Source: Burkholderia anthina
GTDB taxonomy: Bacteria; Pseudomonadota; Gammaproteobacteria; Burkholderiales; Burkholderiaceae
Reading direction: 5' to 3'
Assembly (NCBI RefSeq): GCF_902498995.1
Contig: NZ_CABVLY010000008.1
Location: forward strand, 186,001 to 250,000
Length of the DNA stretch: 64,000 nt
The notes under the pieces are model-generated. The model saw nothing but the letters and a program-made list of their open reading frames with translations. It searched no databases and was not told the origin of the DNA. Of this stretch, positions 40,276 to 48,351 are shown in pieces; positions within the stretch are counted from its first letter, which is position 1; every line of letters begins with the position of its first letter. Made by a program: the position numbers and the translations under genes.

Positions 40276-41448
40276 ATGGCCCGACCCGCCCGATCTTTTA
40301 CCCGTCGTCATTTCCTGAGCGTGGCCGCCGCCGGCGCAGGCGCGTTCCTCGTCGCGCCGCGCATCGTGTTCGCGAACGTCGAAACCGACCGGCGCTTCGT
40401 GTTCGTGATCCAGCGCGGCGCGGCCGACGGGCTGAACATCGTCGTGCCGTATGCGGAACCCGCGTATGCGTCGCTGCGCGGCCCGCTCGCGATCGACGCG
40501 TCGGCCGCGATACGCGTCGACGGCACGTTCGCGCTGCATCCGTCGCTGGTTCGAACCGCGGAGCTGGTGCGCGACAGGCAGGCGCTGTTCGTCCACGCGA
40601 TCGCGTCGCCGTATCGCGACCGCTCGCATTTCGACGGACAGAACGTGCTCGAGACGGGCGGGCGTGCGCCGTATCAAGTGAAAGACGGCTGGCTGAACCG
40701 GCTGGCCGCGATGTTGCCGAGGACGCGCGACAGCGCGATCGCGTTCGCGCCGACCGTGCCGCTCGCGTTGCGCGGCAGCGTGCAGGCCGCGTCGTATGCG
40801 GCGTCCGGCCTGCCGGCCGCGCCGGACGATCTGCTCGCGCGCGTGTCGGCGCTCTACGCGGCCGACGCGCAGCTCGGGCCGCTGTGGCAATCGGCGATGG
40901 CCGCGCGCGGCCTCGCGGGCGATGCGCATGCGCGTCAGGATCCGGCCGGCGTCGGCAAGCTCGCGGCGACGTTCCTCGCACGCGATGACGGCCCGCGGAT
41001 CGCGATGATCGAGACGGGCGGGTGGGACACGCACAGCGCGCAGAACGCGCGGCTCGCGAATCAGCTGAAGGCGCTCGACACGATGCTCGCCGCGTTGCGC
41101 GACGGCCTCGGCCCGGCGTGGCAGCAGACGACGGTGCTGGTGGCAACCGAGTTCGGCCGCACGGCCGCCGTGAACGGTACGGACGGCACCGATCACGGGC
41201 AGGCGTCGGTCGCGATGCTGGCGGGCGGGGCGGTCGCGGGCGGCCGCGTGATCGCCGACTGGCCCGGCTTGCGGCCGGCCGACCTGTACGAAGGGCGCGA
41301 CCTGAAGCCGACCGCGTCGCTCGACGCACTGATCGCCGGTGCGGCGGCCGAAAGCCTGCGGCTCGACCCCGACCGTACCGCCGCTGCCTTGTTCGCCGAA
41401 AGCGGCACGACGCGGCCGATGACGGGGCTCGTTCATGCCACGGTGTGA
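40276..41448 (+). CDS. DUF1501-domain exported protein
   Basis: This is a 390-residue DUF1501 protein (alkaline-phosphatase-like fold family) with a probable Tat signal (FTRRHFLSVAAAGAGAFLVAPRIVFA). Later motifs include FVIQRGAADGLNIVVPYAEPAY, SHFDGQNVLETGG, ETGGWDTHSAQN, TVLVATEFGRTAAVNGTDGTDHGQASVAMLAGG, the last with the family's His/Asp cluster. The ATG at 40276 has GGAG 6 bases upstream; the ATG at 40270 overlaps the DUF1800 stop but sits on the ribosome site. The two proteins are co-translated and probably work together, in a process not yet defined. Confidence 0.88.
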   Translation: MARPARSFTRRHFLSVAAAGAGAFLVAPRIVFANVETDRRFVFVIQRGAADGLNIVVPYAEPAYASLRGPLAIDASAAIRVDGTFALHPSLVRTAELVRDRQALFVHAIASPYRDRSHFDGQNVLETGGRAPYQVKDGWLNRLAAMLPRTRDSAIAFAPTVPLALRGSVQAASYAASGLPAAPDDLLARVSALYAADAQLGPLWQSAMAARGLAGDAHARQDPAGVGKLAATFLARDDGPRIAMIETGGWDTHSAQNARLANQLKALDTMLAALRDGLGPAWQQTTVLVATEFGRTAAVNGTDGTDHGQASVAMLAGGAVAGGRVIADWPGLRPADLYEGRDLKPTASLDALIAGAAAESLRLDPDRTAAALFAESGTTRPMTGLVHATV

Positions 41449-41513
41449 CGCGCGGCATCCGGGATGCCGGTGCTGGCATCCGCCAACCGATTACACGACA
41501 GGGAGAATCGACG

Positions 41514-41732
41514 ATGAAGATCCGATCCATATCGCTCGCCGTCCTGGTGACCGCGAGCGCGACGCTGATGTCCGCATGCGTGGTCGAACCCGCGCGGCCG
41601 CCGCAGCCCGCGCCGGTCGCCGAGGTGGCGCCGCCGCCGCCGGCGCCCGGCTATCGCTGGGCGAAGGGGCATTACCGCTGGGCCGGCAACCACTGGGCGT
41701 GGGTGCCGGGGCATTGGGTGGGCGTGTATTGA
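41514..41732 (+). CDS. Lipoprotein with YXWGXW-like aromatic tail
   Basis: This 72-residue protein has a lipoprotein signal with lipobox MSAC at residues 19-22 (CVVEPARPPQPAP follows), then a Pro-rich linker and an aromatic end YRWAKGHYRWAGNHWAWVPGHWVGVY. It is a second member of the YXWGXW type in this window (see 35178). GGGAGA precedes the ATG. It lies 65 bases after the DUF1501 gene and may be transcribed with it. Confidence 0.85.
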   Translation: MKIRSISLAVLVTASATLMSACVVEPARPPQPAPVAEVAPPPPAPGYRWAKGHYRWAGNHWAWVPGHWVGVY

Positions 41733-41818
41733 GCGCATGCAACCTGCCGCGCGGGTGACGGCACGGGAGAACGGAAGCGGGCCCGCGTATCGACGCACCG
41801 CGCACGGCCAATGACCGG

Positions 41819-43012
41819 CTACCAGTCGATCCGGTGCTTCCCCTCGGTTTCGCTGTGCCGCCAGTCGTCGTCGGCATGCAGATACTGGCTGGTCGTCGTC
41901 AGCGACACGTGCCCGAGGTTGTCGCGCACGAGCCGCAGGTCGACGCGGCCGTCGGCCATGTGCGAGCCCGCGCTGTGGCGCAGCCAGTGCGCGGACGCCT
42001 GTTCGAGCACGCGCGCCTGTTCTTCGCCGGCTTCCCCCTGCGCACGCAGCCGGTCGGCGGCGAACCGGAACACCTGCTTCACGATCCGGTGCAGCGCCGC
42101 GCGCGTGAGCGGCTTGCGCGTGCGGCCAACCGGCAGCACGAGCGGCGTGGGCTCGCCGTCCGCGGGCAGCGCCGGCAGGCCGTGCGCGCGCCGGTAGCGC
42201 GCGAGCTCGGCCATCATCTCGGCCGTGGCCGGCACGAGCCGCTGCCGGCCGCCTTTGCCGGTCACGTCGAGCCACCAGCGATCGCGCCCGTTCGCGTCGC
42301 GCCGCGCGAAGAAATGCCCCATCGTCGTGTCGGCGGCTTCGGTGATGCGCAGCCCGCCGAGATACAGCAGCGTGAACACCCAGCGTGCGCGATCCGCATG
42401 GAAGGCGGCGCGCGCATCGCCGCGCGGCATCGCGGCGATCGCATCCTTGACCGCCTGCCACAGCGGCGCGCCGAGATGGCGCGTGACGCGCGGCGCCGGC
42501 CGTCGTTGCCGCTGCCGCGACAGCGCGAGCGGATTGCCGGCCAGGTAGCCGGCCTGCACGAGCCACGAGAACATCACGTTGAGGATCACCATCGCCTGCC
42601 GCTGGCTGGCCGCCGACAGCGGCCCGTAGAACGGCCGCCAGCGCGGGTCGCCGCGCGGATGCTTGCGGCCGCCGTTCGCGCACCACACGTCGGCGGGCGC
42701 CGGCGCGAGCAGGAACTGGCGGTACACGACGAGATCCTCGTGCGTGAGCGACGACAGCGGCTTGCTGCACGCGATCACGGCCCACAGCAGCAGGCGCTCG
42801 GCTTCCTTCCGATAGTTCTGGAACGTGGCGGGCGTATCGACGAAGCGCGCGAGCCACGCGCGCACCGCGTCGAGATCGTGGGTCGCCGCGATCTGCGGAT
42901 GCGCGCGCGTCGAGCGGTTCGTGCCCGCGCGTCCGTCGAGCGCGGCCGGCACGGTCAGCATATCGATGGGCAGCGGCCGCAGGGAGGCGCCGGACGGAAC
43001 GGGTGAGGTCAT
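41819..43012 (-). CDS. Tyrosine recombinase / site-specific integrase
   Basis: This 397-residue recombinase cuts and rejoins DNA through a catalytic tyrosine. A SAM-like N-terminal core-binding part (TPATFQNYRKEAERLLLWAVIACSKPLSSLTHEDLVVYRQFL) precedes the catalytic domain. The latter has the first Arg in YLGGLRITEAADT, Lys in VTGKGGRQRLVP, the His-x-x-Arg box HWLRHSAGSHMADG, and LGHVSLTTTSQYLHAD with the nucleophilic Tyr. All catalytic residues appear intact. No phage, transposon or attachment-site genes accompany it, and no tRNA is nearby. An SDR remnant lies directly upstream, suggesting a relic of a mobile segment, or a chromosomal XerC/D-like paralogue. Confidence 0.9.
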   Translation of the reverse strand: MTSPVPSGASLRPLPIDMLTVPAALDGRAGTNRSTRAHPQIAATHDLDAVRAWLARFVDTPATFQNYRKEAERLLLWAVIACSKPLSSLTHEDLVVYRQFLLAPAPADVWCANGGRKHPRGDPRWRPFYGPLSAASQRQAMVILNVMFSWLVQAGYLAGNPLALSRQRQRRPAPRVTRHLGAPLWQAVKDAIAAMPRGDARAAFHADRARWVFTLLYLGGLRITEAADTTMGHFFARRDANGRDRWWLDVTGKGGRQRLVPATAEMMAELARYRRAHGLPALPADGEPTPLVLPVGRTRKPLTRAALHRIVKQVFRFAADRLRAQGEAGEEQARVLEQASAHWLRHSAGSHMADGRVDLRLVRDNLGHVSLTTTSQYLHADDDWRHSETEGKHRIDW

Positions 43013-43110
43013 GCGAAGCGAGGCGAGGCGTGCCGTGTCGCCCGCCAGTGGCCGGGCGGGCGCGGGCGGCGCGACGAAGCGGTCGAGGAAGCGCCGATGG
43101 TAATACACGA

Positions 43111-43245
43111 TCACCACACGGTGAAGCCGCCGTCGGCGGCGATCGGGAATGCCGTGCCCGCAATACCGTCTACATCGTCCGTTCCGGCAAGCAGGAAACG
43201 GCCGAGGCGATCTGAGACGAGCATCATCGTCTCGAACGCGGCAGG
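43111..43245 (-). pseudogene. C-terminal remnant of an SDR oxidoreductase
   Basis: On the minus strand a frame ending at 43111 reads FETMMLVSDRLGRFLLAGTD then DVDGIAGTAFPIAADGGFTVW. The last part is the typical final strand of a short-chain dehydrogenase (AFPIAADGG...). Only about 45 residues remain, and no ATG-to-domain frame extends upstream, so this is a decayed fragment. It sits between the integrase start and the DUF4377 pseudogene, which may mark a recombination junction. Confidence 0.55.
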
Positions 43246-43479
43246 AATCCACGACCTTCAGCCGGCGGAGGATGTCAACATCAGCCCCGCGTGACCGCTT
43301 GAGGGCCAGCGCAGGATCAACGTCACGTAGTTCGCGCGGATCTGCACCAGGTCGCGCGTCGGCGGACGGGCGACGTCCTGCGAATGAGGGCGGCGGCGCG
43401 CTGTTTGTAAGCTATTTGTGAACTTTCGAGATACGGCGTTCGTCTAATCGCCCCGCCCACGCTTCCACAGGAACATCAG
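43246..43479. other. Gene-free stretch before the DUF4377 pseudogene
   Basis: Together with the preceding remnant, the region between the integrase start (43012) and 43479 has no intact gene. A+T-rich GTTTGTAAGCTATTTGTGAACTT-like sequence near 43408-43430 may hold the promoter of the DUF4377 gene. No other structure stands out. Confidence 0.35.
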
Positions 43480-43878
43480 ATGAATCGCAAGACCAGAACG
43501 CTGCTCGGCGCGGCCGTGATTGCCGGCAGCGCGCTGCTCGCCGGCTGCCAGACCGGCGCGACCGCGACGGACGCGGCGGAAGCGGCGGACGCGCGCGCGG
43601 CTCGCCCGGCCGATGGCCGCCCCGTGACGAAAACCGTGTATGTCGCACCGCGGCCGGTGCGCTGCACGGGTGTCGCGCCGATGGACTGCCTGTAGGTGCG
43701 CAGCAGCCCGGCCGAGCCGTGGAGCCGGTGGTACGCGGGCATCGAGGGCTTTGCGTACCAGCCCGGCTATCAGTATGTGCTGGAAGTCGACGAATACCGC
43801 GTGGCGCAGCCGCCGGCCGACGGCTCGTCGATCCGCTGGGTGCTCAAGCGCGTCGTCGAGCGCCGCCAGGTGAACTGA
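43480..43878 (+). pseudogene. DUF4377 lipoprotein gene interrupted by an in-frame amber codon
   Basis: One frame runs from ATG 43480 to the stop ending at 43878, broken only by TAG at 43693-43695. Upstream codes for a lipoprotein signal (lipobox LLAGC) and VYVAPRPVRCTGVAPMDCL; downstream continues VRSSPAEPWSRWYAGIEGF AYQPGYQYVLEVDEYRV and PPADGSSIRWVLKRVVERR. Joined, these form a typical DUF4377 domain, in which the broken position is normally glutamine or similar before VR. A CAG to TAG change would explain it. A GTG right after the stop could restart translation, but the signal would be lost. GGAA precedes the first ATG. The gene is probably inactive, unless the codon is read through. Confidence 0.8.
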
Positions 43879-43911
43879 CGGCGCGGCGCGCCCGCTTGCT
43901 CGCGGCGCCGC

Positions 43912-45300
43912 CTACGCCGAAGGGCGCGGCGCGATCGGGCGCGGCGGCGCGGCCGTGTCGATGCGCCGGAACACGAGCGACGACAGCAGCGTGACCGAGC
44001 CCATGCACGCGAACGACAGCATGAAGCCGTTCGCCATCGAACCCCAATGCGCGGCGAACAGGTTCACGAGCCCGCCGCCGATCGACACGCCGAGCCCCAT
44101 CGCGAGCATCTGCATCATCGTGAACAGGCTGTTGCCGCTGCCGGCGTCGGCGTGCGACAGCCCCTTGAGCGTCACGGCGTTCATCGCGGCGAACTGCATC
44201 GAGTTCGCGGCGCCGAACACGATCAGCAGCACGATCTCCAGCACCGGCGCGGGCCGCGTCGAAATCAGCGCGAACCCGGCGATCGCGCAGCCGACGATCC
44301 CCGTATTCACGACCAGAAACGCCGCATAGCCGAAGCGTCTGGCGAGCGGCGCGATCCAGCGCTTTGCGAGCACGCCGGCGATCGCGGCCGGCAACATCAT
44401 CATCCCCGACTGCAGCGGCGTATAGCCGAGCTGTACCTGCATCAGCAGCGGCAGCATGAACGGCACCGCGCTCGTGCCGATCCGGCACAGCAGGTTGCCG
44501 AGCAATCCCGAACCGAAGTTCGGCTCGCGGAACAGCCCGAGCCGGAACAGCGGCTGCGCGCGGCGGCGTGCATGGGGCAGGTAGGCGAGCGCGCTCGCGA
44601 CGCCGAGCACGGCCAGCGCGATCGCCCAGCCGGTGCGATGCGCGGGCATCGGCGGATCGGTCGCGAGCGACAGCGCGATCATCGCGACGGACAGCAGCGC
44701 ACAGCCGACGAAATCGAACGGCGGCGGCTGCGTCGCCTGATCGTGCGGCAGGTAGCGCTGCACCGCGATGAACCCGACCACGCCGACCGGCACGTTGACG
44801 ATGAACACCCAGTGCCAGGAAATCGCCTGCGTGAGCCAGCCGCCGAGCGTCGGCCCGACGATCGGCCCGAGCTGCCCGGCGATCGACACGAACGCGATCG
44901 CCGCGACGTACTGTTCGCCCGGCACGCGGCGCAACACGGCGAGCCGGCCGATCGGCAGCAGCATCGAGCCGCCGATGCCCTGCAGGGCGCGCGCGACGAC
45001 GAGCTGGCCGAGCGTGTGCGAGGCGGCACAGCCGATCGATGCGAGCGAAAACACGAGGATCGCCAGCGAAAACACGCGGCGCGTGCCGAACCGGTCGGCG
45101 AGCCAGCCGGACGCCGGCGTGAGCATGGCCATCGTCAGCGTGTAGACGACCACGATCGGCTGCATCGCGAGCGGCGACGCGTGCAGGCTCTGCGCGATCG
45201 ACGGCAGCGCGGTGTTGACGATCGTCGTGTCGAGCGACTGCATGAAGAACGCGGCGGCGACGATCCACAGCAGCGCGGCGTGTGAGGGTTCCCGGGGCAT
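43912..45300 (-). CDS. DHA2-family multidrug MFS efflux transporter (MdtD-like)
   Basis: This 462-residue major facilitator of the DHA2 group has 13-14 predicted membrane segments. Motifs include FFMQSLDTTIVNTALPSIAQSL in the first helix, GWLADRFGTRRVF (motif A), ARALQGIGGSMLLPIGRLAVLR, and GPIVGPTLGGWLTQAISWHWVFIVNVPVG (motif C), the antiporter signature. It probably pumps drugs or aromatic compounds with protons. The sequence resembles E. coli MdtD more than EmrB. The ATG at 45300 is the first in frame after the divergent promoter region shared with a LysR gene, its likely regulator. Confidence 0.9.
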   Translation of the reverse strand: MPREPSHAALLWIVAAAFFMQSLDTTIVNTALPSIAQSLHASPLAMQPIVVVYTLTMAMLTPASGWLADRFGTRRVFSLAILVFSLASIGCAASHTLGQLVVARALQGIGGSMLLPIGRLAVLRRVPGEQYVAAIAFVSIAGQLGPIVGPTLGGWLTQAISWHWVFIVNVPVGVVGFIAVQRYLPHDQATQPPPFDFVGCALLSVAMIALSLATDPPMPAHRTGWAIALAVLGVASALAYLPHARRRAQPLFRLGLFREPNFGSGLLGNLLCRIGTSAVPFMLPLLMQVQLGYTPLQSGMMMLPAAIAGVLAKRWIAPLARRFGYAAFLVVNTGIVGCAIAGFALISTRPAPVLEIVLLIVFGAANSMQFAAMNAVTLKGLSHADAGSGNSLFTMMQMLAMGLGVSIGGGLVNLFAAHWGSMANGFMLSFACMGSVTLLSSLVFRRIDTAAPPRPIAPRPSA

Positions 45301-45434
45301 GACGTAATTCGAGGTGCGGCGACCGTGGCCGGGGCGGCGCGGCGGGCCCGCGCCGGCGCACGGCCGGTCTACAAGCGCTCGATGGTACCGATTCCGGTGG
45401 TTATCGGGAAGCTGCCTCAAGGCATTGACTGTCA

Positions 45435-45447
45435 TCGGAATTGCCGA
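45435..45447. promoter_or_regulatory. LysR-type dyad between the efflux gene and LysR
   Basis: TCGG-N5-CCGA (with flanking A and T, 45434-45448) is a short dyad fitting T-N11-A, the LysR site rule. It overlaps the region just after TTGACT (45425-45430), a possible -35, and lies immediately before the LysR start. It suits autoregulation and control of the divergent efflux gene. Confidence 0.5.
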
Positions 45448-45461
45448 TCACAATGTGCGCC

Positions 45462-46322
45462 ATGCTCAATCCCGTCTGGCTCAAGACCTTCGCCACCGTC
45501 ACGAACTGCCGCAGCTTCACCGAAGCGGGGCGGCAGCTCGGGCTCAACCAGTCGAGCGTCAGCGAACACGTCCGCCGTCTCGAAGAGAGCGTCGGGCGGC
45601 GGCTGTTCGTGCGCGACACCCATTCGATCGCGATGACGGCCGACGGAGAAGCGCTGCTCGTGCATGCGAACGTGATCCTGCAGGCGCTGAACCGCGCGGA
45701 ATCGCAGTTCCGCAAGCCGCGGCTGCAAGGGCGCGTGCGGCTCGGCGCGTCGGACGATCTCGCGCTGGTCGCGCTGCCCGACGTGCTCGCGGCGTTCCGC
45801 GCCGCGCACCCGGACGTCGCGCTGGAGATCACCACCGGCATGACGAGCCGGCTCTACGAACTGATGGATGCGGGCGCGCTCGACCTGATGGTCGGCAAGC
45901 GGCGGCTCGGCGAGCGGCGCGGCACGCCGCTGCTGCGCGCGCGGCTCGAATGGGTCGCGCGCCCGGGCACGGTGGTCGACCTGGAGCGGCCGCTGCCGCT
46001 CGTGCTGGTGGCCGAGCCGAGCGTCACGCGCGCGGTGGTGCTGAACGCGCTCGCGGAGAAGGGGATCGGCTGGGAAGTCGTGTGTTCGAGCAGCAGCCAG
46101 CCGGGCTGCATCGCGGCCGCGCGGGCCGGGCTCGGGCTCACCGCGACGTCGCAGTACCTGTCGGCGCGCGGGCTGGCGCCGCCCGTCAACGGCGACGGGC
46201 TGCCCGCGCTGCCCGACGTCGAATTCATCGCGCTCGCCGCGAAGCGGCTCAGCCAGCCGGCCGGCACGCTGCTCGAACTGCTGGAAACCAGCGACCTGCG
46301 CGCACCGGGCGCGGCCGCGTAA
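45462..46322 (+). CDS. LysR-family transcriptional regulator
   Basis: This is a LysR regulator of about 286 residues. The wHTH is LNPVWLKTFATVTNCRSFTEAGRQLGLNQSSVSEHVRRLEESVGRRLFVRDTHSIAMTADGEALL; the effector domain starts VRLGASDDLALVALPDVLAAFRAAHPDVALEITTG. The C-terminal half contains CSSSSQPGCIAAARAGLGLTATSQYL. Start is ambiguous between ATG at 45453 and 45462, neither with a strong ribosome site. It is divergent from the DHA2 pump, whose expression it probably controls. Confidence 0.9.
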   Translation: MLNPVWLKTFATVTNCRSFTEAGRQLGLNQSSVSEHVRRLEESVGRRLFVRDTHSIAMTADGEALLVHANVILQALNRAESQFRKPRLQGRVRLGASDDLALVALPDVLAAFRAAHPDVALEITTGMTSRLYELMDAGALDLMVGKRRLGERRGTPLLRARLEWVARPGTVVDLERPLPLVLVAEPSVTRAVVLNALAEKGIGWEVVCSSSSQPGCIAAARAGLGLTATSQYLSARGLAPPVNGDGLPALPDVEFIALAAKRLSQPAGTLLELLETSDLRAPGAAA

Positions 46323-46439
46323 TGGGGGGAGGTGTCATGCGGGTCGTGAACGCGATGCCCGTCGATACCTGATGCACGGCGTCCGCGCGGTGTGCGGCCA
46401 GCGTTTTGCCGGCAGGGCCATGCGCCATGCGTTGCCGCG

Positions 46440-46790
46440 TCACGCGGCGCGTTTCTGCGAAATCACCAGCAGCGCGCCGTTCTTGTCCTCCAGCACCGCG
46501 CGGAATTCGTGCGGCCCCGCCTGCACCGGCACGCGCACCGATGCGCCGGCCTTCACGACCCGCGCCATCGCCGCATAGAGATCGTCGTCCTCGTCCACCC
46601 GTAGCGTGAGCGCCGCGCGTTCGACGATCTGCTCGTCGCCGGCCACCAGCGCGATCGTCAGCGGGCCGCCGTCGAGCGCGCAATAGCGGTCGCCGTCGCG
46701 GAACTTCACGTTCAGGCCCAGTCCGTCGACGAACAGCGGCAAGGCCGTGTCGATGTCGTCGACCGGATACAGCAGCATCGATACCTTCAT
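46440..46790 (-). CDS. VOC-family glyoxalase-like protein
   Basis: This 116-residue protein has the VOC (glyoxalase/bleomycin resistance) fold: KVSMLLYPVDDIDTALPLFVDGLGLNVKFRDGDRYCALDGGPLTIALV as the first beta-alpha-beta unit and AAMARVVKAGASVRVPVQAGPHEFRAVLEDKNGALLVISQ as the second. It has few of the His/Glu metal ligands of true glyoxalases, so its reaction is unknown. AGAGAGGAA precedes the ATG at 46790. It is divergent from the luciferase-like gene at the left edge of the steroid region and could share its promoter area. Confidence 0.85.
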   Translation of the reverse strand: MKVSMLLYPVDDIDTALPLFVDGLGLNVKFRDGDRYCALDGGPLTIALVAGDEQIVERAALTLRVDEDDDLYAAMARVVKAGASVRVPVQAGPHEFRAVLEDKNGALLVISQKRAA

Positions 46791-47049
46791 TTCCTCTCTC
46801 CCGTGTCGTGATGTGTGCGGCGCGCACGGCATCGTCGCTCGATCCTAGCGCGCGGCGCCAGCCGCGACGCAGTCCGATCGGATGACGGTGAAACCCCTCT
46901 GTCCGCGCATGCGCACCGTTACTCCAAACAGACGATGCCCGTGCGGGCCCGCGCGCCGACACTCCCATTCGTGGACCGTCGCTATTCGTCCGTATCGTGC
47001 GGGCGGCTGCACGACCCCGACTCGTCCAACAACCATGGAGACGCACGCA
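46791..47049. promoter_or_regulatory. Divergent promoter region at the left edge of the steroid-type cluster
   Basis: These 259 bases separate the VOC gene from the luciferase-like gene. A small palindrome TCCGATCGGA at 46871-46880 is visible, and GGAG at 47036-47039 is the ribosome site for the gene at 47050. No promoter hexamers of good quality were found. The promoter of the long catabolic operon should lie here. Confidence 0.4.
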
Positions 47050-48189
47050 ATGAAGTTTTCCCTCATCTACGAAGCCCAGACGACCGACGCATCGCGCGAG
47101 GGCGACCATCGGGTGTTCAAGGAGACGGTCGAACAGGCGCTGCTGGCCGAGCAGGTCGGCTTCGACACGATCTGGTGCGTGGAGCACACGTCGCTGACCA
47201 ACTATGCGCACATGAGCGCGCCGGAAACCTTCCTTGCGTACCTGGCCGGCCGCACGACGCGCATCGGGCTTGGTCACGGCGTCGTGTGCCTGCCGCCGGC
47301 GATGAACCATCCGATCAAGGTGGCCGAGCGTGTCGCGCTGCTCGACATCCTGTCGGGCGGCCGCGTGCATTTCGGCGTCGGCAAGGGCGGCAGCCAGCAG
47401 GAAGCGGGCGCGTTCGGCTACGACCTCAACGAGCTGCAGCCGATGATCGACGAGTCGATGTACCTCGTGCCGAAGATGTTCGTGCAGGACGAGATCGAGC
47501 ACGACGGCAAATACATCAAGATTCCGAAGCGTCCGATCCACCCGAAGCCGATGCAGGATCCGCATCCGCCGATGTACCTCGCGTGCACCAACACCGATGC
47601 GCTGCTGCGCGCCGGCCAGCGCGGAATGGGCGCGCTGGTGCTCGGCTTCGGCGGCCCCGATGAAGTCGCGAAGAAGAACGCGGTGTATCGCGAAGCGTGG
47701 GCGAACCGCAAGCCGGAAGACCAGGTCGGCTTCCGCCCGACCCGGCATCTCGCCGCGCTGTGCCCGACGGTCGTGATGGCCGACGGCCAGAAGGCCCGCA
47801 AGATCGGCATCCGCGGCCAGCGCTACTTCATGGAGTCGCTCGCGTACTGGTACACGGGCGGCGAGCGTCCGGACCCGGCGAAGTGGGGCGACGACCTCGT
47901 GCAGGCCGATACCGGCGAGATGGTGATCCGGTCGCGCTTCGCATCCGAGGAAGTCGTCGTGAACTTCGCCGATCCGGCGCTCGCGATGATGAACCCGAAC
48001 CACGCGTACGGCACGGTCGACGACTGTATCGGCTACGTCGGCCGCCTGCAGGAAGCGGGCGTCGACGAAGTGCTGTTCCTGTGCCAGATGGGTACGGTAC
48101 CGCACGACGCGCAGATGGAAACCATCCGCAATATCGGCGAGCACGTGATCCCGTTCTTCAACCAGGAGAAGGCGCGCGCCTGCGCGTAA
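47050..48189 (+). CDS. LLM-class (luciferase-like) flavin-dependent oxidoreductase
   Basis: This 379-residue enzyme belongs to the bacterial luciferase-like monooxygenase class, which uses FMNH2 or F420; FMN is more likely in Burkholderia. It begins KFSLIYEAQTTDASREGDH and has LLAEQVGFDTIWCVEHTSLTNYAHMSAPETFLAYLAGRTTRIGLGHGVVCLPP and VAERVALLDILSGGRVHFGVGKGGSQQEAGAFGYD. The C-terminal GYVGRLQEAGVDEVLFLCQMG is typical of the class. It heads a long catabolic operon of steroid type; a luciferase-like enzyme is part of the cholesterol regulon in mycobacteria, but its step there is unclear to me. The ATG at 47050 has GGAG 10 bases upstream. Confidence 0.88.
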   Translation: MKFSLIYEAQTTDASREGDHRVFKETVEQALLAEQVGFDTIWCVEHTSLTNYAHMSAPETFLAYLAGRTTRIGLGHGVVCLPPAMNHPIKVAERVALLDILSGGRVHFGVGKGGSQQEAGAFGYDLNELQPMIDESMYLVPKMFVQDEIEHDGKYIKIPKRPIHPKPMQDPHPPMYLACTNTDALLRAGQRGMGALVLGFGGPDEVAKKNAVYREAWANRKPEDQVGFRPTRHLAALCPTVVMADGQKARKIGIRGQRYFMESLAYWYTGGERPDPAKWGDDLVQADTGEMVIRSRFASEEVVVNFADPALAMMNPNHAYGTVDDCIGYVGRLQEAGVDEVLFLCQMGTVPHDAQMETIRNIGEHVIPFFNQEKARACA

Positions 48190-48351
48190 TGCGGGCCGGA
48201 CCGCGCCGGTCGTCCCTTCGGACGATGCGGCGCGGCCGCGCGAGGCCGACCATCGGCAGCAGGAACTTACGCTCGCGGCGCCCGCCGCGGCGAACCAGGT
48301 GAAAAAGACCGGGGCGGCGCGTCAGCGCGCTCCGCATCACAGGAGACATTC

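Noticed and set aside
41819-43012. A prophage or integrative element marked by the integrase
   Set aside because: No structural phage genes, tRNA site, direct repeats or conjugation genes were seen around it.
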